Part shown: positions 1-4,473 of the stretch, piece by piece
How the letters are laid out: the number at the start of each line of letters is the position of its first letter
How positions within the stretch are numbered: the stretch's first letter is position 1
Source: Clostridiales bacterium
Lineage (GTDB): Bacteria > Bacillota > Clostridia > Oscillospirales > Oscillospiraceae
Direction of reading: 5' to 3'
NCBI GenBank assembly: GCA_021199695.1
Contig: JAJQHP010000197.1
Coordinates: 1 to 5,091, forward strand
DNA: 5,091 bases
Program-made: the position numbers and the translations under genes
The notes under the pieces: generated by a model
Seen by the model: only the letters and a program-made list of their open reading frames with translations
The model's database searches: none
Told to the model about the DNA's origin: nothing

Positions 1-157
1 GGTCATAGGTAGGCTGGAACCCGTCCAGCAGCTCCGCCCCGTCGTGAAAGAGGTTGACCTGGAACAACAGACCATGCTCCTCCTGATATCGTTTTAAGTA
101 GTCGGCGATCTTCTGGGCCGCCGCCTCTGCGTTGTCCACTACTGCAATGCGGATCAT
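1..157 (-). CDS. Response regulator, N-terminal receiver fragment (cut by window edge)
   Basis: Only the first 52 codons are inside the window; the gene continues past position 1. The start MIRIAVVDN, a helix rich in Ala, Lys and Glu, then FQVNLFHDGAELLDGF, match the opening of a CheY-like receiver domain, in the style of LytTR-type (AgrA/LytR) response regulators of Firmicutes. Such proteins are cytoplasmic and, when phosphorylated by a partner histidine kinase, usually bind DNA. The phospho-acceptor Asp and the output domain lie outside the window, so the LytTR assignment is inference from style. The start at 157 is supported by an AAGGAG-type site nine bases upstream and by a promoter at 203-231. 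One oddity is that the usual Asp-Asp acidic pair after the first strand reads Asp8-Asn9. Receiver domain is likely; subfamily is uncertain. Confidence 0.8.
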   Translation of the reverse strand, partial: MIRIAVVDNAEAAAQKIADYLKRYQEEHGLLFQVNLFHDGAELLDGFQPTYD

Positions 158-202
158 GGGTCTGCTCTCCTTTCTCTCCGGGGTGCTGTTTTCTCTGGTT
201 TA

Positions 203-231
203 ATTGTAGCAGAATATACAGAAAAGTGCAA
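203..231 (-). promoter_or_regulatory. Sigma-A-type promoter of the response regulator gene
   Basis: Read on the minus strand, TTGCAC (226-231) and TACAAT (203-208) are separated by exactly 17 bases. The -10 matches consensus at five of six positions; the -35 keeps the TTG. Transcription would start near 196-197, giving a leader of about 40 bases that includes the ribosome binding site. It lies after the terminator-like hairpin at 299-323, so the response regulator is probably transcribed separately from the DUF378 gene. Confidence 0.55.
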
Positions 232-272
232 TCAAAAACGACCGAGCTTTGCCATTTTGTTGCGATAGGACC

Positions 273-293
273 CACAACGCCACAGCACAACGC
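273..293. repeat. Pair of 8-bp direct repeats upstream of the response regulator promoter
   Basis: CACAACGC occurs at 273-280 and again at 286-293, with CACAG between, so the period is 13 bases. The pair sits about 40 bases upstream of the promoter at 203-231 and beside the hairpin at 299-323. The repeat is plain in the sequence; a role as a protein-binding site is only a possibility, and the spacing does not fit the usual 21-22-base period of LytTR sites. Confidence 0.4.
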
Positions 294-298
294 AGAAA

Positions 299-323
299 GT
301 CCCTGCCGTTTGACGGCAGGGAC
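299..323 (-). terminator. Terminator-like hairpin after the DUF378 gene
   Basis: GTCCCTGCCG (299-308) and CGGCAGGGAC (314-323) form a perfect 10-bp stem with a five-base loop. On the minus strand the hairpin begins 16 bases after the DUF378 stop codon and is followed by TTTCT. The U-tract is weak, but the position and stem strength fit an intrinsic terminator that insulates the response regulator gene downstream. Confidence 0.7.
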
Positions 324-339
324 CAGCAGCCGGGACAGG

Positions 340-555
340 TCAGCCAGCAGCCTCAGTCCGGGCGGTGTCCGTGTCACGGAACAGCAGCGAGATGCACCAC
401 AGGGCGCCCACAGCCACCAGAACATAGACGATCCGGCTGAGGATGCTCCCGGAGCCTCCCAGCAGAAAGGCGACCAGGTCAAACTGGAACAGGCCGATCA
501 GCCCCCAGTTGATGCCGCCGATGATGCTCAGGACCAGAGCGATCTTATCCAACAT
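340..555 (-). CDS. DUF378 family small membrane protein
   Basis: A 71-residue protein with two predicted membrane helices, about residues 4-25 and 39-59, and a short charged C-terminus. The first helix carries GGINWGLIGLFQFD (13-26) and the second SRIVYVLVAVGALWC (40-54), the signature of the DUF378 family (YuzA-like), whose function is not known. The usual family length is 60-80 residues, so it is complete. The reading frame stays open up to 615, but the start at 555 is chosen because AAGGAGG (564-570) lies eight bases upstream and because the family begins at MLDKIAL. It follows the four-Cys gene after a 109-base gap and ends just before a hairpin terminator. It may be read through from upstream or use the weak promoter candidate discussed in the findings. 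The family call is firm; the role is unknown. Confidence 0.88.
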   Translation of the reverse strand: MLDKIALVLSIIGGINWGLIGLFQFDLVAFLLGGSGSILSRIVYVLVAVGALWCISLLFRDTDTARTEAAG

Positions 556-664
556 CCGTATTCCCTCCTTTGTCGATATCACAGGCGGACGCCCCAGGAC
601 AGCTGCCTGCGGCACCCACAGGGTTACTATGGTTCGGGAGAAGGGAAATTATGCGCAGTGAGGC

Positions 665-898
665 TCAGTCGCCGCCGTCCTCCTCCACGTCCAGAGAGAA
701 ATCGGCGTCGTTCAGTTTGGAAAAATCCGGATCTGCGGGTACGGCGGGCACCCGCTTGAAGGGGTCGTAGGCGAAGCCCCGGCAGCTCCCGCCGCCGGAC
801 ATAACGCCCTTTTTCAGGCAGACGACCGTATCCTCTGCGATGGCAGTGCCGTGCTGGCAGTAGATGCAGCGCGGCTCGATCTGATCTCGAAACAGCAT
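665..898 (-). CDS. Conserved small four-cysteine protein, putative metal-binding
   Basis: A 77-residue protein of unknown function. Cys11 and Cys14 form a CxxC (RCIYCQHG), followed by Cys27 (VVCLKKGVMS) and Cys39 (SCRGFAYDP), giving C-x2-C-x12-C-x11-C. This spacing suggests a small zinc-binding or, less likely, iron-sulfur fold. After the conserved-looking YDPFKRVP stretch (44-51) the tail is acidic (LDVEEDGGD). From memory, proteins of this style, starting MLF...IEPRC.YC, recur as hypothetical proteins in clostridia; I cannot confirm that here. There is no signal peptide or membrane segment, so it is probably cytoplasmic. The start at 898 is supported by a GAGG site eight bases upstream and by a consensus -10 box at 943-948. 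It starts 45 bases after the ylbJ stop, so it could also be co-transcribed with ylbJ. Confidence 0.82.
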   Translation of the reverse strand: MLFRDQIEPRCIYCQHGTAIAEDTVVCLKKGVMSGGGSCRGFAYDPFKRVPAVPADPDFSKLNDADFSLDVEEDGGD

Positions 899-942
899 GG
901 GAAATTCCTCTTTCCTGGTGATGATGTATTGTTGACCCTTTT

Positions 943-971
943 ATTATACCCGCTCGCGGATGCTTTTTCCA
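943..971 (-). promoter_or_regulatory. Promoter of the four-Cys gene, overlapping the ylbJ stop codon
   Basis: On the minus strand, TGGAAA (966-971) and a perfect TATAAT (943-948) are 17 bases apart. The start would be near 936, giving a leader of about 38 bases with the ribosome binding site. The TAA stop of ylbJ (944-946) lies inside the -10 box, so the promoter is embedded in the last codons of ylbJ. Confidence 0.65.
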
Positions 972-2020
972 CTCCTTTTTGCAAGCAGCAGACCCGCCGC
1001 CAGCCACAGGACGGCTCCCGTCCCCACAGACAGAGGGAAAACGGAGAACAGCTCAATCCTCTGCCCTACCAGGGCGGCGGGGAGCAGTCCCGGCATCAGC
1101 CATGCCCCCGCCAGTGCCAGCCCGGCGGAGACTGTCCCCTGGAGCAGCTTGGCTCCCAGATACGGCCCCAGCCGGAGGCCGGAGCCCTCCAGCAGGGCGG
1201 CGGTCTGACAGTGGACCGAAAGCCCGCCCCAGCCCAGCAGAAAGGCGCAGACGGCCAGTCCCAGGGGCGACTGTACCCACAGCTCCAGAGCGCAGACCCC
1301 GTTGGACAGCTCCAGCAGCCCCGACAAAAGCGGGGAGAGGAGAGAATCCGAGACGGCAGACGGCCAGGGCAGGGCCTGGAGCAGACCGATGACAATGTTG
1401 AACAGCACCACATAGGCGGAGACCTGAAGGGAGGAATTCAGGGCCTGCTTCACCGCCTGGGGCAGCAGAGAGGCGGCGGGCGTGGTCGATGTCTCTTTCC
1501 GGCGGCGGCTGCCCGTGGAGGGCAGAGCCTCTCCCCGCAGGACGATCCCTACGGTCAGAGCGGCCAGAATATGGACCATTAACAGAAAAATGCCGGTGGT
1601 CACGCTGCCAAATACAGTGCTCCCCGCCACAGCCAGGATAAAGGCGGGGCCGGAATTGTTGCAAAAGCAGAGCAGCCGCTGGGCCTCCTCCCGGGAGAGC
1701 TGTCCCTCCTCCAGCAGGGTCCGGACAGTCTCCGCCCCCACGGGGTAGCCCCCCAGGATGCCCAGGGCCAGGGCCGCGCTTCCGGCTCCGCCCACATGAA
1801 AGACCGGCTCCATCACCGGGTCCAGCAGCTCTGCCAGCCGCTGCCCCAGCCCCAGACGGATGGCCAGATTGGACAGGACAAAATAAGGAAACAGAGCTGG
1901 GAGGATCACCTTGCCGCACAGCTCCAGCCCTGCCCGGGCGGCGTCGCCCCCCGCCTGAGGAAACAGCAGCAGCGCCAGGGCAAACACGGCGGCTGTCCCC
2001 GCCAGCAGCCTTCGGGCCAT
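944..2020 (-). CDS. ylbJ: YlbJ/SpoVV-like membrane protein with nucleoside-recognition (Gate) domains
   Basis: A 358-residue polytopic membrane protein. Two gate-like halves are visible: GILGGYPVGAETV (87-99) and CFCNNSGPAFI (118-128) in the first, and LLGWGGLSVHCQ (261-272) in the second. Hydrophobic helices lie near 5-21, 34-56, 79-96, 123-160, 200-217, 252-268, 294-312 and 328-348, with a basic cytoplasmic-type linker (SRRRKE, 170-176). This matches YlbJ of sporulating Firmicutes, called SpoVV in Bacillus subtilis, where it helps move dipicolinic acid into the forespore. Whether the protein does that here is inference; related gate-domain proteins move other solutes. It is somewhat shorter than the roughly 400-residue Bacillus protein. 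The frame is open far upstream, to 2818, but that part is antisense to the next gene. The start at 2020 follows GGGAGGTGG at the right distance and opens a signal-like helix. Confidence 0.85.
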   Translation of the reverse strand: MARRLLAGTAAVFALALLLFPQAGGDAARAGLELCGKVILPALFPYFVLSNLAIRLGLGQRLAELLDPVMEPVFHVGGAGSAALALGILGGYPVGAETVRTLLEEGQLSREEAQRLLCFCNNSGPAFILAVAGSTVFGSVTTGIFLLMVHILAALTVGIVLRGEALPSTGSRRRKETSTTPAASLLPQAVKQALNSSLQVSAYVVLFNIVIGLLQALPWPSAVSDSLLSPLLSGLLELSNGVCALELWVQSPLGLAVCAFLLGWGGLSVHCQTAALLEGSGLRLGPYLGAKLLQGTVSAGLALAGAWLMPGLLPAALVGQRIELFSVFPLSVGTGAVLWLAAGLLLAKRSGKSIRERV

Positions 2021-2066
2021 AGCTCCACCTCCCTTTTCCCATAACCTATGGTGGAAAACAAGGGGA

Positions 2067-2095
2067 TAGACCAGTCCGCCCAAAAATGGTATAAT
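2067..2095 (+). promoter_or_regulatory. Extended -10 promoter of the DUF1624 acetyltransferase-like gene
   Basis: TAGACC (2067-2072, four of six matches) and a perfect TATAAT (2090-2095) are 17 bases apart, and TGG directly before the -10 makes an extended -10 element. Transcription would begin near 2102. This excludes the upstream in-frame ATG at 2048 as a start from this promoter and supports the GTG at 2132. It lies in the divergent region shared with ylbJ. Confidence 0.72.
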
Positions 2096-2117
2096 GAGGT
2101 AGCTTGCAAAATTGGAG

Positions 2118-2123
2118 AGGAGG
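2118..2123 (+). promoter_or_regulatory. Ribosome binding site fixing the GTG start at 2132
   Basis: A perfect AGGAGG, eight bases before GTG 2132. No comparable site precedes the in-frame ATG at 2048, which also lies upstream of the predicted transcription start. This decides in favour of the shorter protein. Confidence 0.8.
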
Positions 2124-2131
2124 CGTCGCCT

Positions 2132-2866
2132 GTGGACAGGAGATATCATCTGCTCGATGGCGTCCGGGGACTGGCGGTGGTCAACATGGTGGCCTACCAC
2201 TTTTTGTTCGATGTCTTTATCATTCAGGGCTTTCAGCCCGGCTGGCGGAGCATCCCCGCCGTCCACATCTGGCAGCAGTGCATCTGCTGGACGTTCATCC
2301 TCCTCTCTGGACTGTCCTGGAACCTGAGTGGACACCGGCTGAGAAATGGTCTGCTGCTCAACGGGTGCGGCATTGTGGTGACAGTGGTGACTCTCGTTGC
2401 CGAACCGGATCAGGCCATCTGGTACGGGGTGCTGACGCTGCTGGGCTGTGCCCTGCTGCTGGCGACAGTGCTGGGGCCATTGTTGAAAAAAATACCGGCC
2501 ATCCCCGGGGCGGTGGTGAGCTTTTTCCTGTTTCTCCTCACCCGGACGGTACAGCGCGGCTATCTCTCCCTGGGAGGTCAGGTGCTGCTTCAACTGCCGG
2601 AGCAGCTCTACTCCTCCGGCTGGCTGACGGTGTTCGGATTTCCCGCCCCGGGCTTTACCTCCAGCGATTATTTTCCCCTGTTCCCCTGGTTCTTCCTCTA
2701 CCTCACCGGTCTGTTCCTGGGGCGGCTGCTGCTGCGCAGGCCGCCGGAGTGGCTGAAAGCAAAAATACCCGGCCTGGACTGGGTTGGACGACACAGTCTG
2801 CTGATTTATATGCTCCATCAGCCGGTGGCGCTGGCATTGTCTATGGCTGTGGCTGCGCTGGCATAG
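2132..2866 (+). CDS. DUF1624 / HGSNAT-like membrane acyltransferase domain protein
   Basis: A 244-residue polytopic membrane protein of the family typified by the catalytic domain of heparan-alpha-glucosaminide N-acetyltransferase (DUF1624). Visible marks are RYHLLDGVRGLAVVNMVAYH (4-23) with the DxxRG motif and His23, FILLSGLSWN (55-64), WYGVLTLLG (97-105), SSDYFPLFPWFFLYLTG (177-193) and HSLLIYMLHQP (221-231). About seven membrane helices are expected, near 11-31, 46-65, 73-90, 97-117, 121-138, 181-201 and 222-243. Bacterial members are thought to transfer acyl groups to sugars at the membrane, but the substrate here is unknown. The length is typical for short bacterial members. The GTG start is chosen from the promoter and AGGAGG site. 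It is transcribed divergently from ylbJ; no terminator is visible before the ilvA promoter, so some readthrough into ilvA is possible. Confidence 0.85.
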   Translation: MDRRYHLLDGVRGLAVVNMVAYHFLFDVFIIQGFQPGWRSIPAVHIWQQCICWTFILLSGLSWNLSGHRLRNGLLLNGCGIVVTVVTLVAEPDQAIWYGVLTLLGCALLLATVLGPLLKKIPAIPGAVVSFFLFLLTRTVQRGYLSLGGQVLLQLPEQLYSSGWLTVFGFPAPGFTSSDYFPLFPWFFLYLTGLFLGRLLLRRPPEWLKAKIPGLDWVGRHSLLIYMLHQPVALALSMAVAALA

Positions 2867-2888
2867 GCGAGAAAACCAGAGCCCTTAG

Positions 2889-2917
2889 TTGACAATTTGG
2901 CGGGAGACAGCTACAAT
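2889..2917 (+). promoter_or_regulatory. Strong sigma-A-type promoter of ilvA
   Basis: A perfect TTGACA (2889-2894) and TACAAT (2912-2917) are separated by 17 bases, so eleven of twelve positions match consensus. Transcription would start near 2924, leaving a leader of about 60 bases before the ATG at 2984. This is the best promoter in the window and begins only 22 bases after the stop of the preceding gene. Confidence 0.85.
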
Positions 2918-2924
2918 AGCAGGA

Positions 2925-2950
2925 GTGCGTTTCGCACACATTTGTGTGCG
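2925..2950 (+). promoter_or_regulatory. Two overlapping hairpins in the ilvA leader
   Basis: GTGCG (2925-2929) can pair with CGCAC (2933-2937). The same CGCAC is the base of a second, longer stem, CGCACAC (2933-2939) with GTGTGCG (2944-2950) and loop ATTT. The two stems cannot form at once. They lie at the very 5' end of the predicted transcript, between its start and the ribosome binding site (2964-2973). No U-tract follows, so this is not a standard terminator. It may stabilise the 5' end, form a DNA palindrome for a regulator, or be switch-like. Confidence 0.55.
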
Positions 2951-2983
2951 TGCCGAATATCAGAAGGAAGGAATCCGTCCGTT

Positions 2984-4207
2984 ATGATGACATTGGAAGA
3001 GTTTAGAGAGGCCCGCCGGGCGCTGCAGGGCGTTTTGAGAGACACCCACCTGATCCACTCCGCCTATTTTTCCCGGTGCTGCGGCAATCAGGTCTATTTC
3101 AAGCCGGAGAATATGCAGATCACCGGCGCCTATAAGATTCGGGGCGCTTACTATACCATCTCCACGCTGGATAAAGAGGAGCGGGAGCGGGGACTGATCA
3201 CCGCCTCCGCCGGAAACCACGCCCAGGGGGTGGCCTACGCCGCCCAGAAGGCGGGCGTTCCCGCCACCGTGGTCATGCCCACCACCACCCCCCTCATCAA
3301 GGTGGAGAACACCAAGAGCTATGGCGCACGGGTGGTGCTCCACGGGAGCAGCTTTGACGACGCCGCCGACAAAGCCGCGGAGATGTCTGAGGGGGAGGGC
3401 CTGACTTACATCCACCCCTTCAACGACCTGCGCATCGCCACCGGTCAGGGCACCATCGCCTATGAGATCTTCTCCGATCTGCCGGATGTGGACGTGATCC
3501 TGGTGCCCATCGGCGGCGGCGGACTGGCGGCAGGGGTAGCCACCCTCTCCAAACTGCTCAACCCCCATGTGAAGGTCATCGGTGTGGAGCCGGAGGGGGC
3601 AGCTTCCATGAAGGCCAGCCTGGAGGCGGGCCATGTGGTGACGCTCCCCACGGTGGAGACCATCGCCGACGGCGTGGCGGTCAAGACCCCCGGGGACAAG
3701 GTGTTCCCCTATCTCCAAAAGTACCTGGACGGCATCATCACCGTCAAGGACGAGGAGCTGGTGAACTGCTTCCTGGACATGACCGAGAAGCACAAGATGA
3801 TCGTAGAGAACGCCGGTCTGCTCACTGCCGCTGCCCTCCAGCACCTGGACTGCAAGGGCAAAAACGTGGTCTCCATCCTCACCGGCGGCAATATGGACGT
3901 CATTACCATGGCCTCCATCATCCAGCACGGGCTGATCAACCGCAGCCGGGTGTTCACCTTCTCGGTGCATCTCCCCGACCGCCCCGGAGAGCTGCTCCGG
4001 GTGGCGGAGCTGGTGGCCAAGCAGAGCGGCAACATTATCAAGCTGGAGCACAACCAGTTCGTCAACATCAACCGTCAGCACGGCGTGGAGCTGAAGGTGA
4101 CGCTGGAGGCCTTCGGCGCCACCCACAAGCGGGCCATCCTGGACGCCCTCCAGGCGGACGGCTACGACGCGGCGGAGTGCAACACCTCGTCTGTCTACGA
4201 CGGGTAA
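2984..4207 (+). CDS. ilvA: Threonine ammonia-lyase (threonine dehydratase) with C-terminal ACT domain
   Basis: A 407-residue cytoplasmic PLP enzyme that converts L-threonine to 2-oxobutanoate and ammonia, the entry step to isoleucine or a catabolic route. The PLP lysine is Lys51 in TGAYKIRGA (47-55); the substrate loop is SAGNHAQG (75-82); the phosphate-binding loop is GGGGLAAG (177-184); LTGGNMD near 305 contacts the cofactor ring. A single ACT domain follows (about 323-398, VFTFSVHLPDRPGELL at its start), the likely allosteric effector site. Length and layout match the one-ACT class common in clostridia rather than the two-ACT E. coli IlvA. The frame is open back to 2897, but that region contains the promoter. 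ATG 2984 is chosen after AAGGAAGGAA (2964-2973); the adjacent ATG 2987 is possible. No other branched-chain gene is nearby, so a biosynthetic or catabolic (TdcB-like) role cannot be decided. Confidence 0.95.
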   Translation: MMTLEEFREARRALQGVLRDTHLIHSAYFSRCCGNQVYFKPENMQITGAYKIRGAYYTISTLDKEERERGLITASAGNHAQGVAYAAQKAGVPATVVMPTTTPLIKVENTKSYGARVVLHGSSFDDAADKAAEMSEGEGLTYIHPFNDLRIATGQGTIAYEIFSDLPDVDVILVPIGGGGLAAGVATLSKLLNPHVKVIGVEPEGAASMKASLEAGHVVTLPTVETIADGVAVKTPGDKVFPYLQKYLDGIITVKDEELVNCFLDMTEKHKMIVENAGLLTAAALQHLDCKGKNVVSILTGGNMDVITMASIIQHGLINRSRVFTFSVHLPDRPGELLRVAELVAKQSGNIIKLEHNQFVNINRQHGVELKVTLEAFGATHKRAILDALQADGYDAAECNTSSVYDG

Positions 4208-4231
4208 CTGTTGCAAAAAAACATAAAGGGA

Positions 4232-4272
4232 CCCCGGCAGCGCTCTGGGGGTAAGAAGGAGCGCTGCCGGGG
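4232..4272. terminator. Very stable 14-bp hairpin after ilvA, U-tract only on the minus strand
   Basis: CCCCGGCAGCGCTC (4232-4245) pairs perfectly with GAGCGCTGCCGGGG (4259-4272) around a 13-base loop. It begins 24 bases after the ilvA stop. Downstream on the plus strand there is no T-run (CATCTATCG), but upstream lies a run of seven A (4215-4221), so on the minus strand the stem is followed by TCCCTTTATG and seven T. As an intrinsic terminator it would work better for leftward transcription; for ilvA it may act as a 3' stabiliser or weak terminator. Confidence 0.6.
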
Positions 4273-4282
4273 CATCTATCGA

Positions 4283-4353
4283 AAGCGGCGTTGGGACAGC
4301 CTGGCATTTCCGGGGCTGGAGGCCGCATCACATCCTATGCCGTCCGGCCGCTT
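4283..4353 (+). other. Long interrupted stem in the ilvA-recR gap (predicted RNA structure)
   Basis: Three nested helices stack in order: AAGCGGC (4283-4289) with GCCGCTT (4347-4353), GGAC (4294-4297) with GTCC (4342-4345), and GGCAT (4303-4307) with ATGCC (4337-4341). That is 16 pairs, broken by an asymmetric internal loop and a five-base bulge, around a 29-base loop that may itself contain GGC/GCC (4314-4316 with 4322-4324). An alternative pairs GCGGC (4285-4289) with GCCGC (4322-4326). The pairing is read by eye; function is unknown. Confidence 0.4.
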
Positions 4354-4357
4354 GCTG

Positions 4358-4382
4358 TTCCTGGCTATGACGATACCAGGAA
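4358..4382 (+). other. 10-bp hairpin with single bulged C in the ilvA-recR gap
   Basis: TTCCTGG (4358-4364) pairs with CCAGGAA (4376-4382); after a bulged C4365, TAT (4366-4368) pairs with ATA (4373-4375), closing a GACG tetraloop. It directly follows the interrupted stem at 4283-4353. No T-run follows, so it is not a terminator. Confidence 0.45.
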
Positions 4383-4410
4383 AATGTGACCGGAATGTGG
4401 CGAAATAACC

Positions 4411-4429
4411 AACGTCCTGTGACGTTTTT
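4411..4429 (+). terminator. Weak terminator-like hairpin upstream of recR
   Basis: AACGTC (4411-4416) and GACGTT (4421-4426) form a six-bp stem with loop CTGT, running into a five-T stretch (4425-4429). It is the only hairpin in the gap followed by T residues on the plus strand, so it could end the ilvA transcript or attenuate recR. The stem is short and AT-rich at its base, so efficiency is doubtful. Confidence 0.35.
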
Positions 4430-4473
4430 GTGAAGCGCAGGGCGGCTTTCGGAAGGAAAAGGAGCGTCTGACC

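Noticed and set aside
226..759. Plus-strand 177-codon frame antisense to the DUF378 and four-Cys genes
   Set aside because: The product is Gln/Arg/Pro-rich with no domain, while the minus strand carries two well-supported small genes with proper ribosome binding sites.
2048..2131. ATG 2048 as start of the DUF1624 gene
   Set aside because: It lies upstream of the predicted -10 box and transcription start, has no ribosome binding site, and the added 28 residues do not resemble the family N-terminus.
2021..2818. In-frame extension of ylbJ into a 624-residue minus-strand protein
   Set aside because: The extra part is antisense to the DUF1624 gene, is Gln/Pro/Arg-rich with no recognisable domain, and the true start at 2020 has a strong ribosome binding site and begins a hydrophobic helix.
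2867..2888. Terminator after the DUF1624 gene
   Set aside because: No inverted repeat with a T-run is present in this 22-base stretch before the ilvA promoter.
2960..4216. Minus-strand 418-codon open frame across ilvA
   Set aside because: It mirrors the ilvA coding frame in GC-rich DNA, gives a His/Gly/Val-rich low-complexity protein and has no supporting start site; ilvA itself is unmistakable.
4211..4408. Plus-strand 65-codon frame between ilvA and recR
   Set aside because: It would start at TTG without a ribosome binding site, runs straight through the 14-bp hairpin, and its product is basic and featureless. The region looks like RNA structure, not a gene.
4441..4465. CGGAAGGAA near 4450 as part of an SRP RNA
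   Set aside because: It resembles the SRP RNA loop sequence by chance, but the flanking GGTC/AGCAGCC and the closing stem are absent; it is the recR ribosome binding region.
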